From CAWATZ01 sp963784995 (lineage in GTDB: Bacteria > Planctomycetota > Planctomycetia > Gemmatales > Gemmataceae), in NCBI GenBank assembly GCA_963784995.1, contig CAWATZ010000006.1:806001-870000 (forward strand): a stretch of DNA of 64,000 nt, written 5' to 3'. Each line of letters begins with the position of its first letter. The first letter of the stretch is position 1. A program made the position numbers and the translations under genes. This document shows, one piece after another, positions 1-7,765 of the stretch. The notes below the pieces were generated by a model. It ran no database searches. It saw nothing but the letters and a program-made list of their open reading frames with translations, and was not told the origin of the DNA.

Positions 1-191
1 GGGGCATCGCCCCAGGGAGGGAGAACGCCCCATTTACCGCTTTTGCAGCAACCCCCGATTCCCTGGAAGAGTCCTTGTTTTCGCTACAGCCCGTCGGTTG
101 GCCGGGCCGATCTGTAACAGAGATGCGACACCTGGGAAGCTTGCACGTCCGGATCGGGTATCCGCTTGCGGGTGCGGGGGAGAGAGCGAGC

Positions 192-2555
192 ATGTACAAG
201 CTGCTGGGCCGGCTGGCCGTCAATCACCCCTGGCTGATCTGCGCCAGCTGGGTTGTCCTGGCGCTGGTGGTTGTCCGGACAGCGCCAAACTGGGACCGCA
301 ACTCCCAGGACGATGACATTCGCTTTCTGCCGGCCCGCTGCGACAGCGTTCGCGGCTATCAGCTGCTCCAGAAGGCGTTTCCCCAGGACGTCTTCGCCAG
401 CCGGCTGATCCTGGCCCTGGAGCGCACCCCGCCCCGGCTCAGCGAGGCCGACCTGGCCTTGGTGGATGCCATCGTCGCGGACCTGGAGACGCTCCGCCGG
501 CAAGAGCCCACGCTCGGTCTGAACAAGATCACCAGCTACCGCGACCCGTTCCTGGGCAAACGGCTGCTCAGCGCCGACGGCCAGTGTACCCTGATCTCCG
601 TGGCCCTGGCCTCGCCCTACCTGGCCCTGCAAACGCGCACCGCCGTGGACCGGGCCGAGCAGGTCGCCCGGGCACGCCTGGCCCGGGCCGAGGGACATCC
701 GCCTCGGTTGTACGTCACCGGACCCGCCGGCATCGGCAAGGACCTGATCGAGGCCACGGCCAACTGCCTGGAAAGCACCACCCTGGCCACCGTGGTGCTG
801 GTCGTGGCCATCCTGCTGCTTGTCTACCGTGCGCCCCTCCTGGCCCTGGTGCCGCTGCTCACCATCGCCGTCTCAGTCCTGGTCGCCCTCAAGCTGCTGG
901 CCCTTTGCACGCTCATTCCCGGCTTCCATCTGATGAACGTCAGCCAGGTGTTCGCCGTGGTGATGCTCTACGGGGCCGGCACCGACTACTGCCTGTTCCT
1001 GATCAGCCGTTACCGGGAAGAACTGGCCGAGGGTCACGACCGCGACGTGGCCCTGGTGCGCGGCGTCAAGGGAGTCGGCGGGGCGCTGGTGGCCAGCGGC
1101 GGAACGGTGATCTGCGGCCTGGGGCTGATGCTGCTGGCCGAGTTTGCCAAGGTGCGTTGTGGCGGCCCGGCCATCGCCATCAGCCTGTGCGTTGCCCTGG
1201 CGGCCTCGCTGACCCTGGCCCCGGCCCTGCTCCGCATCCTGGGACCAGCCGTGTTCTGGCCGGGTGGGGCGCCGCTGCCGGGATCGCGGCAGCAGTCCAG
1301 TCTGTGGGCATGCCTGAGCGACCAGGTGCTGAAGCGCCCCCTGCTGATCTGGGCGCTGTCGGTGGCCGTGCTGCTGCCCCTGGCCCTGATCGGTTTCCAG
1401 GTCCAGCCCAGTTACAAGGCCACGGGCGAGCTGAACGCCTCCGCTGGCAGCGTTGCCGGACTGGCCAGGATCCAGCGGCACTTCAATCCCGGAGAGGTCG
1501 GGCCGGTCACGGTCCTGCTGCAAGCCGACACTGACTGGAACAGCCCCGACGGCCGGGCCGTCATCAAGGAGCTGAGCCGGGGCTTTGGCTTCCTTGACGG
1601 CGTGGTCGAGGTCCGCAGCCTGACCCAGCCGCTGGGAACACCGCTGGCGGAAACAACAGCCACCGCGGCCACCGATGCGGCGACCGGGATCTGGCAATCC
1701 GTCGTCCGCGGCCTCAACGACCAGGTCAACCGGGCCGCTTACGCTCACTACGTCGCCCCGGTGGAGGAGAACGGCAGCACCCGTTACGTCACCCGGCTCG
1801 ACGTGGTCCTGACGACCGACCCGTTCGATCCGCGCAGCGTGGCCCCGCTGGAGGTGATCCAGCTGTGGCTGAAGGAACGCCTGCCGGAGCGGGCCCGGCA
1901 GCTGGGCGATCTCCAGGCCGAGTGCTACGGCGTGACCGTCAATGCCCGCGACCTGGCCGAGGTGACCGAGAGCGACCGGACGCGGATCAACACCCTGGTG
2001 CTGGCGGCGATCTTTCTGATCTTGCTGGTCCTGGTGCGCAAACCCTGGCTGGCGGGCTACTTGCTGGTCACGGTGCTGTTCAGCTATTACGCCACCCTGG
2101 GAGCCACCACGCTAATGGCCCACTTCTGGAGCGGCCGGCCGATCGGCGAGGTGGACTGGCGCGTGCCGTTCTTCCTGTTCACCATCCTGGTGGCGGTTGG
2201 AGAGGACTACAACATCCTGCTGGTCACGCGGGCGCTGAAGGAATGCCGGCGGCGGGGCTGGCGCGAGGGCATGCGGCAAGCGCTGCTGCACACCGGCGGC
2301 ACCATTACCTCGTGCGGCGTGATCATGGCCGGCACATTCGCGACGCTGATCCTGGCCGGATTGAACACGCTGGTGCAGATCGGCTTCGCCCTGGCCTTCG
2401 GCATCCTGCTGGACACGTTCGTGGTTCGCCCCTTCCTGGTTCCGGCCATGATGGTCCTGGTCTGGCAAGATCAGCAGCCGGAAAAGCCCAGGCCGGCGCC
2501 GCGGCGAATCCGCGAGGAGGAGGAAGAGATCATGGGGTTCCGCCGGGTGGCGTGA
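192..2555 (+). CDS. MMPL/RND-family membrane transporter
   Basis: Predicted inner-membrane RND-type exporter of the MMPL (lipid/hopanoid-type) family, 787 aa. One membrane segment lies near residues 15-35 and is followed by a periplasmic domain. Two blocks of hydrophobic helices follow (about 185-385 and 640-760), each carrying the Gly-x-x-x-Asp-Tyr signature of the family: GAGTDYCLFL near residue 260 and GEDYNILLVTR near 670. This duplicated architecture and the length fit MMPL proteins. ATG 192 is chosen because a GGGGGAGAGA ribosome site sits just upstream; the frame is open back to 75 but that part does not look like a membrane protein. Substrate unknown. It stands alone, converging on rpsT with a hairpin repeat between them. 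Confidence 0.85.
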   Translation: MYKLLGRLAVNHPWLICASWVVLALVVVRTAPNWDRNSQDDDIRFLPARCDSVRGYQLLQKAFPQDVFASRLILALERTPPRLSEADLALVDAIVADLETLRRQEPTLGLNKITSYRDPFLGKRLLSADGQCTLISVALASPYLALQTRTAVDRAEQVARARLARAEGHPPRLYVTGPAGIGKDLIEATANCLESTTLATVVLVVAILLLVYRAPLLALVPLLTIAVSVLVALKLLALCTLIPGFHLMNVSQVFAVVMLYGAGTDYCLFLISRYREELAEGHDRDVALVRGVKGVGGALVASGGTVICGLGLMLLAEFAKVRCGGPAIAISLCVALAASLTLAPALLRILGPAVFWPGGAPLPGSRQQSSLWACLSDQVLKRPLLIWALSVAVLLPLALIGFQVQPSYKATGELNASAGSVAGLARIQRHFNPGEVGPVTVLLQADTDWNSPDGRAVIKELSRGFGFLDGVVEVRSLTQPLGTPLAETTATAATDAATGIWQSVVRGLNDQVNRAAYAHYVAPVEENGSTRYVTRLDVVLTTDPFDPRSVAPLEVIQLWLKERLPERARQLGDLQAECYGVTVNARDLAEVTESDRTRINTLVLAAIFLILLVLVRKPWLAGYLLVTVLFSYYATLGATTLMAHFWSGRPIGEVDWRVPFFLFTILVAVGEDYNILLVTRALKECRRRGWREGMRQALLHTGGTITSCGVIMAGTFATLILAGLNTLVQIGFALAFGILLDTFVVRPFLVPAMMVLVWQDQQPEKPRPAPRRIREEEEEIMGFRRVA

Positions 2556-2567
2556 GATGGGGAACAC

Positions 2568-2635
2568 GGCGAGCGGCGCGGCGTGAGCCCGCCGGTGAAG
2601 AGTTTCACCGGCGGGCTGACGCCGCGCCGCTCGCC
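2568..2635. repeat. Hairpin repeat between convergent genes (GGCGAGCGGCGCGG family)
   Basis: Inverted repeat with arms of about 32 bp and a 4-base loop, one mismatch pair. The arm begins GGCGAGCGGCGCGGCG and ends GCCCGCCGGTG. Single arms of the same sequence recur at 7693-7722 and 32144-32173, so this is a dispersed repeat. It lies 12 bp after the MMPL stop and 12 bp before the rpsT stop, so it may also act as a bidirectional terminator; no T-run follows on either strand. Confidence 0.75.
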
Positions 2636-2647
2636 AGGAAGGTGCGA

Positions 2648-2959
2648 TTACTTCTTCTTCCCACCCTGTGGAGCAGGGGCAGTCCCGCTCTTGGCAGCGG
2701 TTTCCTTGGCATTCAGGGCACGGGCCAGCTGAGACTTCTTGCGTGCGGCCAGGTTGGGGTGGATGATCTTCTTGGCAGCCGCCTTGTCCAGCCGCTTGGC
2801 CGCCTTGTTGTATTCCTCGCGGAGCTTCTCGATCGGACCCGGCAGCGCGTCGCTGAACTCCTTCAGCTGGATCTTGACGTCCTTCTTGACGGAACGGTTG
2901 TGCTTGCGCCGCTTCAGGCTTTTGCGAAGGTTCTTCTTCGCGCTCTTGGTATGGGGCAT
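2648..2959 (-). CDS. rpsT: 30S ribosomal protein S20
   Basis: Binds 16S rRNA in the small subunit. The 103-aa product begins MPHTKSAKKNLRKS and is rich in Lys/Arg with the helical S20 pattern (KSAKKxxRxSxxRRxxNRSxK, then KAAKRxxxKAAxKxxIHPN near residues 54-72). S20 proteins are usually about 85-90 aa; this one has an extra C-terminal tail (TAPAPQGGKKK). ATG 2959 is chosen by homology; a longer open frame upstream is not part of the protein. A sigma-70-like promoter sits about 50 bp upstream. Single-gene unit, convergent with the MMPL gene. Confidence 0.95.
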   Translation of the reverse strand: MPHTKSAKKNLRKSLKRRKHNRSVKKDVKIQLKEFSDALPGPIEKLREEYNKAAKRLDKAAAKKIIHPNLAARKKSQLARALNAKETAAKSGTAPAPQGGKKK

Positions 2960-3010
2960 CGATTCCCTCTCCCGCTGACTTCTCGACCAGGTCGGTTCGG
3001 TAAAAAGGGA

Positions 3011-3038
3011 ATTATAACCGATCTGCCTCCGCCGGCAA
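3011..3038 (-). promoter_or_regulatory. Sigma-70-like promoter of rpsT
   Basis: On the minus strand a perfect TATAAT (plus-strand 3011-3016) is preceded at 16 bp by TTGCCG (3033-3038). It lies about 50 bp upstream of the S20 start. The -10 context GATCGGTTATAA is identical to that of the candidate promoter at 33423-33451. Confidence 0.6.
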
Positions 3039-3077
3039 GGGCGCTGTCGAGGTCCTTGCCGGCGAAGGGTCCCGCTG

Positions 3078-3752
3078 TCACTTGTCGCGAGCCGGGGGTT
3101 CATTGATCTTCTCGGCTGGCTTCTCCTCCGGCGGTGGTGGTGGGAAGATCGGAATGCCCATCTTGGCCAGGACACTGCGCACGCAGCTGCCGGCAATCTC
3201 CGGCGGCACCAGCGGACGAACCTGGTACGGCGAGTAATACTGCACGACGGCGTGATAGCAGCCTTTCTCCCGGATGCCGATCACGGCTCCAGGGGGAAAG
3301 GCTCCAGGCCCATCGAAGCCGAAGGGCCCAGGTCCGAAGCCATCAGGCCCTCCTGGAAACGGTCCGCCGGGAGGCACAACACCGCCGGGAGGCACAAGAC
3401 CCCCGGGAGGCATGATCCCGCCTGGCAGAACGCCACCGGGGAGAGCGCCCTCTGGCAGAAGGCCTCCGGGTCCCGGGCCTCCGGGCAGGGTTGGCACGGC
3501 CGCTCCCGGCGGAACAGAGGCCGCGGGTTGGGCGTTCCCCGCTGGCGTTGTCGCCGGCTGGGCTGACAGAGGCCGGCCGACGGGCGGCGGCCCCGGAATC
3601 GGCTCGGCCTTCGGGGAAGGCTGAGCGGGAGCCTGGGGCGGGCTGGGAAGCACTTTGATCGTTTCGGGTTGGCTGGATTGCGCGAAAACCATTGCGCCCG
3701 ACCCGCAGAGCAGAGCCAGGGACAGGGCGGCCGGTCCCATCATCCGGTACAT
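3078..3752 (-). CDS. Secreted Pro/Gly-rich protein, unknown function
   Basis: 224 aa with a clear signal peptide (MYRMMGPAALSLALLCGSG, cleavage after ...VFA). A long Pro/Gly/Ala-rich stretch follows, with a tandem PGG(V/L)xPPGG-type repeat around residues 95-135. The C-terminal part (about 150-205) is more ordered: it contains a Cys-containing segment, CYHAVVQYYSPYQVRPLVPPE, followed by SCVRSVLAKMGIPIF. I do not recognise a family. ATG 3752 is preferred over ATG 3767 because a GGAGG ribosome site lies 8 bases before it and inside the longer reading. Probably an extracytoplasmic, partly disordered protein. Confidence 0.65.
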   Translation of the reverse strand: MYRMMGPAALSLALLCGSGAMVFAQSSQPETIKVLPSPPQAPAQPSPKAEPIPGPPPVGRPLSAQPATTPAGNAQPAASVPPGAAVPTLPGGPGPGGLLPEGALPGGVLPGGIMPPGGLVPPGGVVPPGGPFPGGPDGFGPGPFGFDGPGAFPPGAVIGIREKGCYHAVVQYYSPYQVRPLVPPEIAGSCVRSVLAKMGIPIFPPPPPEEKPAEKINEPPARDK

Positions 3753-4192
3753 CAAGGCGTCCTCCATTCAAGCGTGCAGGATCGATCCGGTCCCGGCTGG
3801 TTGTCAGCTACCTTCGGCCGGTCCCTCCATTCTCTTACCACAGTTCTTCCGGGGCCGATGCCCGTTGCCGCGTCGCATCGCGCGGATTTGCTTTTTTCTG
3901 TTTGCTGGATCCGTCCGAATTGCTGCACCTGTTACCATCCGCCGTGTCAAGACTTTCTGGCACGGATTGCCTGGCCGAGGACGTTTTTCTTTCAAGTGAG
4001 GTCTAATTGTTTCGACTGTGCCGACCTTCTTCAGCAGCGCTGGCGGAGTGCTTGAACGGAAGAGAGGCAATTGTCCAACCACAAGCAACAGACCGTGGAA
4101 AACGCGCGTCGATCCACCGCTTCCGCGCGAATTGTACGTTTCCCTCTTGCAGCGCGACCGGTCCTGTTGCAAGTTTCTCCTGTTCAGAAACA

Positions 4193-4216
4193 ATTAGTTT
4201 CGCTCAAGAAACTAAT
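4193..4216 (+). promoter_or_regulatory. Hairpin in the leader of the 4266 gene; 3753-4265 otherwise non-coding
   Basis: Perfect 9-bp inverted repeat ATTAGTTTC / GAAACTAAT with a 6-base loop, 50 bp before the start of the secreted protein gene at 4266. It could be an operator or a leader RNA structure. The rest of the 513-bp interval 3753-4265 is relatively AT-rich for this genome and has no convincing gene; it must hold the divergent promoters of its two neighbours. Confidence 0.4.
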
Positions 4217-4265
4217 CGCGAACCCAACGTAAGACCTCATTCCGATAGCAAACGGGAACCAACCG

Positions 4266-4817
4266 ATGAATAAGATCCTGACGGCAGGCGCAATGGCACT
4301 GCTTCTGACGGCGACCGTTCAGCAGCCGGTGCAGGCCTGGAGCAAATATAACATTGGCGTTGGCTTCAACTTCGGCTGGGAAGGCGGCGGCAACAACGTG
4401 CTGTGGGGCATGTACAAAGGGCAGAACCTCCCCGGATACGAAGGGGACCATCGTCATCACCCCCTGCTGGCCCGGCGGTACGGTTACGGTGGCTACGGCG
4501 GCTACGGCGGCTACGGCGGCTATGGCTACTACCCACCCGCCTCCGCCGGTCACCCCGGAATGGATTCCATGGCTCCCCCCGCTCAGGGGGCCGAGCCGCC
4601 GCTGGCCCCGGACGGCGGCCCGGAGAAAGTGGCGCCGCCAACTCCCGTCACGCCGGCCAGCTACAACACTTACCCGACGATGGGGTATTACCCGGGTTAC
4701 TCCGCGTACCCGGCCTATCCCGCGTATCCGATGTCGTTCCCGTATCCGGCCTATCCCCAGATGCCGTACCCGGCATATCCGGGCTACCCGACCTACCCCG
4801 GCTACTACGGGCAATAA
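4266..4817 (+). CDS. Secreted low-complexity Tyr/Gly/Pro-rich protein (AWSK family)
   Basis: 183 aa with a signal peptide (MNKILTAGAMALLLTATVQQ, cleavage near ...VQA). The mature protein starts with AWSKYNIGVGFNFGWEGGGN, which is almost identical to the start of the protein at 5163. A (GGY)n run near residues 72-90 and a (YPAYP)n repeat in the last 50 residues follow. The low-complexity Tyr/Pro/Gly composition suggests a cell-surface or matrix protein, but no function is known to me. It has its own intrinsic terminator (4845-4888), so it is a separate transcript from its paralogue. Confidence 0.75.
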   Translation: MNKILTAGAMALLLTATVQQPVQAWSKYNIGVGFNFGWEGGGNNVLWGMYKGQNLPGYEGDHRHHPLLARRYGYGGYGGYGGYGGYGYYPPASAGHPGMDSMAPPAQGAEPPLAPDGGPEKVAPPTPVTPASYNTYPTMGYYPGYSAYPAYPAYPMSFPYPAYPQMPYPAYPGYPTYPGYYGQ

Positions 4818-4844
4818 CCTCCGGTTTGTTCGGTTGTACTTCCG

Positions 4845-4888
4845 ACCCGCTTGCTTCCTTGCCTCCGGTTAGCAAGCGGGTTTTTTTG
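4845..4888 (+). terminator. Intrinsic terminator
   Basis: Perfect 11-bp stem ACCCGCTTGCT / AGCAAGCGGGT (4845-4855, 4871-4881) followed by a run of seven T. Located 28 bp after the stop of the 4266 gene. Confidence 0.9.
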
Positions 4889-5162
4889 TTGGTGTCATCG
4901 CCCCGGGCCGGACTCATGCCAGGGACGGGCCGCGGACCAGGTCAGGAACAACTTGAGCAGAAAACTCCGGATTGCGGAAAAAGGTCCGCAGGTCGGTGGA
5001 ATCCAGCGCTTTCCTGGAGAAGTTTACCGGAACCGCAATCCGAACGTTTGCCGCAAGCTCGTTCATCGGGAATGCTAGGAGTGTTACCCACCAGGAGTCC
5101 CTTCGGGGAGATTCTTGCTGGGCCAACCCGTAACGAGAAACCGGAACTGGAGAGGCAAACGA

Positions 5163-5549
5163 ATGAAGAAGCTGATGACGATGGGCTTGCTGGCAGCCCT
5201 GATCGCGGTTACCAGCGCTGGACCAACTCACGCCTGGAGCAAGTTCAACTGGGGCGCTGGCTTCAACGTCGGCTGGGAAGGAGGCGGCAACTCCGCCTTC
5301 TGGGGCCTGATCAAGGGCGAAAACAGCCCGTACGCGGGGATCTCGCCCCCGTGCTACGGCGGCGTGTCCATGCCGGCGTACACCCCGTCCATGGGAGGTG
5401 TTCCGAGCATGCCCAGCCCCGAAAAGATCTCCCCGCCCACGCCGCTGAAGCCGGCCAGCTACAGCGCGCCCCAGCAACCAGAAGCGGTCTACCAGCAGCC
5501 GGCCGCGGACTCCGGATATGCCGCGCCGTCTTACTGGTATGATCGGTAA
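5163..5549 (+). CDS. Secreted AWSK-family protein, paralogue of the 4266 product
   Basis: 128 aa. Signal peptide MKKLMTMGLLAALIAVTSAG, cleavage near ...THA, then AWSKFNWGAGFNVGWEGGGN. This 20-residue block is shared with the 4266 protein, as is the later SPEKISPPTPLKPASY (compare GPEKVAPPTPVTPASY). The Tyr/Pro repeats of the paralogue are replaced here by a shorter Pro/Gln/Ala-rich tail. The GGAGAGG ribosome site 6 bases upstream supports ATG 5163. The conserved N-terminal block and the PPTP-PASY motif define a small exported family; role unknown. A terminator follows at 5575. Confidence 0.75.
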   Translation: MKKLMTMGLLAALIAVTSAGPTHAWSKFNWGAGFNVGWEGGGNSAFWGLIKGENSPYAGISPPCYGGVSMPAYTPSMGGVPSMPSPEKISPPTPLKPASYSAPQQPEAVYQQPAADSGYAAPSYWYDR

Positions 5550-5574
5550 ACGGAGGGAAGCGTCCGGATGCGAG

Positions 5575-5612
5575 CCGTCTGTTCTCTTCCCAGAGGGAAC
5601 AGACGGTTTTTT
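5575..5612 (+). terminator. Intrinsic terminator
   Basis: 10-bp stem CCGTCTGTTC / GAACAGACGG (5575-5584, 5597-5606) followed by six T, 25 bp after the stop of the 5163 gene. Confidence 0.9.
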
Positions 5613-5628
5613 GTTGGAGAGGGAGAAG

Positions 5629-5702
5629 CACGCCCGGAGGGATTTGAACCCCCAACCTGCGGTTCCGAAGACCGCTGCTCTATCCAGTTGAGCTACGGGC
5701 GC
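5629..5702 (-). tRNA. tRNA-Arg (anticodon UCG)
   Basis: The minus strand folds into a complete cloverleaf: acceptor GCGCCCG / CGGGCGU, D arm with AGCTCAACTGGATAGAGC, anticodon arm GCGGT-CTTCGGA-ACCGC (anticodon TCG), T arm GGGGG-TTCAAAT-CCCTC. CCA is not encoded. The first acceptor pair is a G-U wobble. It reads CGA and probably other CGN codons. Confidence 0.92.
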
Positions 5703-5785
5703 AAGTCACGTCCGAAGGAACGTTTGGCCAGCCGCTTTGGGTTTGGTTACTCTAGCACTTCTCTCGTCGGTTCGCAATGGTCCTG

Positions 5786-7012
5786 TCATCCCTTCCCCTC
5801 CTTTCCGTCCGCTCCCAGCACGCGCACCGTTTCGCGGACCACCATCAAATCCTCGCGCGTTTGCAGCACCAGGATTCGGCCCGGCGATTCCCGTGTTGCA
5901 ACGTCGCTATCGGGGCGGCGCTGCTGGTTGGCCTCCTGGTCCAGGTGCAGTCCCAGGTGTTCTAGCCCCTCACAGGTGCGCCGGCGAACCGGGGCCGAGT
6001 TTTCGCCGATGCCGGCCGTGAACACCAGGCAGTCGATCCCTCCCAGCACGGCGGCCATCGCACCAATGGTCTTGCGGAGGCAATGCACGAACACGTCGAG
6101 TGCCAGCCGGGCGCGCTCTTGCCCCGCGTCGGCCGCCTCTTGCAGCTGGCGCATGTCGTTGGACAGACCGGAGATGCCGAGCAAGCCGGATTCGCGGTTC
6201 AGCACCCGGTCCAGGTCGTCGGCCGAGAGACCGTGGTGCCGCAGGACGTGGATCAGCAGGCCCGGATCGACCGAGCCGCTGCGCGTGCCCATCACCAGGC
6301 CGTCCAGCGGCGTGTAGCCCATCGAGGTGTCAACGCAGGTGCCTTTGCGGACCGCGGAGACGGAGCAGCCCTGGCCCAGGTGGCAGATCACCAGCCGGAG
6401 GTCCTGCCGGCCTGGGAGTGCGAGGCTCCCGCCGAGCAGCTGCGCCGCCCGGCCGGTGCAGTAAGCGTGGCTCAGGCCATGAAAGCCGTAGCGGCGCAGG
6501 CCCCAGTCCTCGGTCCACTGGTGGGGCACCGCGTAGGTCCGCGCAGCTGCAGGCAAGGTCCGGTGAAAGGCCGTGTCGAAGACCGCGACCTGCGGAACGT
6601 CCGGCCAGACGTGCTCGGTGGCCTCGATCCCCTCCAGGTTGATCGGGTTGTGCAGCGGGGCCAGCTCGCACAGCTGCTTCAGTCCCTTCTTGACCTCGTC
6701 GGTGATCCGGACGCCGGCCTGGTAGAGCGTGCCGCCGTGGACCACCCGATGGCCGATGGCGGCCACCTCGGCGCGGTTCCGCAGCAGAGGGGGGTTGCCT
6801 TCCTCCAGTTGCCGCAGCGTCTGCTGCACGGCCTCGCGCGGGCTGGTGCCCACAAGGGGAGCGGACCAGCTGTCGCTGCCGCGATGGAACTGGATGCGTG
6901 CGGGGTGGGCGGACCAATCCGCCTGCCCGGAGAAAAGCACCTGTTCCGACGCGGACTCGACGAGGCTGAACTTGACGGTGCTGGACCCCGTGTTGAGTAC
7001 GAGAACTTGCAC
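5786..7012 (-). CDS. ackA: Acetate kinase
   Basis: Converts acetyl phosphate and ADP to acetate and ATP, cytoplasmic. 408 aa, the usual length. Motifs in order: VLVLNTGSSTVKFSL at the N-terminus (phosphate-binding NxGSxxxKF), GHRVVHGG near residue 83, VFDTAFH near 143 (catalytic Asp), RRYGFHGLSHAY, CHLGQG, then DTSMGYTPLDGLVMGTRSG (catalytic Arg), and FTAGIGENS near 320. The Asn of the usual CHLGNG motif is Gln here. The start is GTG 7012 with GAGG 7 bases upstream. No phosphotransacetylase gene is adjacent. Confidence 0.95.
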   Translation of the reverse strand: MQVLVLNTGSSTVKFSLVESASEQVLFSGQADWSAHPARIQFHRGSDSWSAPLVGTSPREAVQQTLRQLEEGNPPLLRNRAEVAAIGHRVVHGGTLYQAGVRITDEVKKGLKQLCELAPLHNPINLEGIEATEHVWPDVPQVAVFDTAFHRTLPAAARTYAVPHQWTEDWGLRRYGFHGLSHAYCTGRAAQLLGGSLALPGRQDLRLVICHLGQGCSVSAVRKGTCVDTSMGYTPLDGLVMGTRSGSVDPGLLIHVLRHHGLSADDLDRVLNRESGLLGISGLSNDMRQLQEAADAGQERARLALDVFVHCLRKTIGAMAAVLGGIDCLVFTAGIGENSAPVRRRTCEGLEHLGLHLDQEANQQRRPDSDVATRESPGRILVLQTREDLMVVRETVRVLGADGKEGKG

Positions 7013-7136
7013 GGCTTTTCCTCCTCTGGTAAAGGCCCCCTATCCGATCGGCTTTTTCTTCCGATAATGTCCCTGGCCACAGTCCGGGGCGATTCGCCCC
7101 GCTTGTTACCACCATCTATAGAGAAAGGGCCTTGGC

Positions 7137-7484
7137 ATGGCAGAGATGAAGGGACCGGAAGAACAGGGACAGCCACAGCAGCAAGCGGAAGTCGTGCTCA
7201 ACGAGAAGGGCGCTCATGCCGCCTACGCCAACTTCGCTCGGGTGACCGCCACCCCCGAGGAGGTGATCATCGACCTGGCGCTCAATCCCAACCCCTTCCT
7301 GGCGGGCAAGCAGGAAGTGAACGTCAGCCAGCGGCTGATCATGAACTTCTACACGGCCAAGCGTTTGCTCAGCGCCCTGGCCATGACCCTGCAACGCCAC
7401 GAGGCCACGTTCGGCGTCATCGAGCTGGACGTTCGCCGGCGGGCCAACCAGCCGGGCTCGGTCACCTCGGGGCCACCCCGCTGA
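7137..7484 (+). CDS. DUF3467 domain-containing protein
   Basis: 115 aa. Residues about 25-95 match the DUF3467 pattern: YANFARVTATPEEVIIDLAL, then QRLIMNFYTAKRLLSALAMTLQRHE. Short Gln-rich N-terminal tail and a disordered C-terminal tail. No signal peptide. Divergent from ackA, with 124 bp between the two starts. Function of the family is not established. Confidence 0.8.
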   Translation: MAEMKGPEEQGQPQQQAEVVLNEKGAHAAYANFARVTATPEEVIIDLALNPNPFLAGKQEVNVSQRLIMNFYTAKRLLSALAMTLQRHEATFGVIELDVRRRANQPGSVTSGPPR

Positions 7485-7490
7485 ACCCCG

Positions 7491-7618
7491 CTCTGTAGGG
7501 AACGCCCTCCGTGGCGTTCCGGTCCCTGACGGAACGCCACGGAGTTCCGGCTCTGTAGGGAACGCCCTCCGTGGCGTTCCGCTTTGGACCGGAACGCCAC
7601 GGAGGGCGTTCCCTACAG
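7491..7618. repeat. Tandem palindromic repeat (GGGAACGCCCTCCGTGGCG family)
   Basis: Two direct copies of a roughly 60-bp unit starting CTCTGTAGGGAACGCCC (7491 and 7551). Each unit contains the arm and its reverse complement (GGAACGCCACGGAG...). The second unit is the better palindrome: 7551-7581 pairs with 7589-7618. It lies directly after the DUF3467 stop and before the DUF1549 gene. REP/BIME-like. Confidence 0.8.
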
Positions 7619-7692
7619 AAATAACTGTTGCATTCCCTGCTGGCCTGGGCCACAATGACAATGCTGCCGATTATTCCTACCTGCTTTCCCCC

Positions 7693-7722
7693 GGCGAGCG
7701 GCGCGGCGTCAGCCCGCCGGTG
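7693..7722 (+). repeat. Single arm of the GGCGAGCGGCGCGG repeat
   Basis: 30 bp matching one arm of the hairpin at 2568-2635 and the copy at 32144-32173. Here no second arm is present. Located 44 bp before the DUF1549 gene start. Confidence 0.65.
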
Positions 7723-7765
7723 CCAAGCCCCGGGGCGGACGGACACACTTTTGGGGGGTAAATTC

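Noticed and set aside
3952..3975. Possible sigma-54 site (TGGCACGGATTGCC)
   Set aside because: Spacing between the two boxes is too short compared with the consensus.
7491..7618. CRISPR-like repeat array
   Set aside because: Only two units, each palindromic, with no unique spacers and no cas genes nearby.
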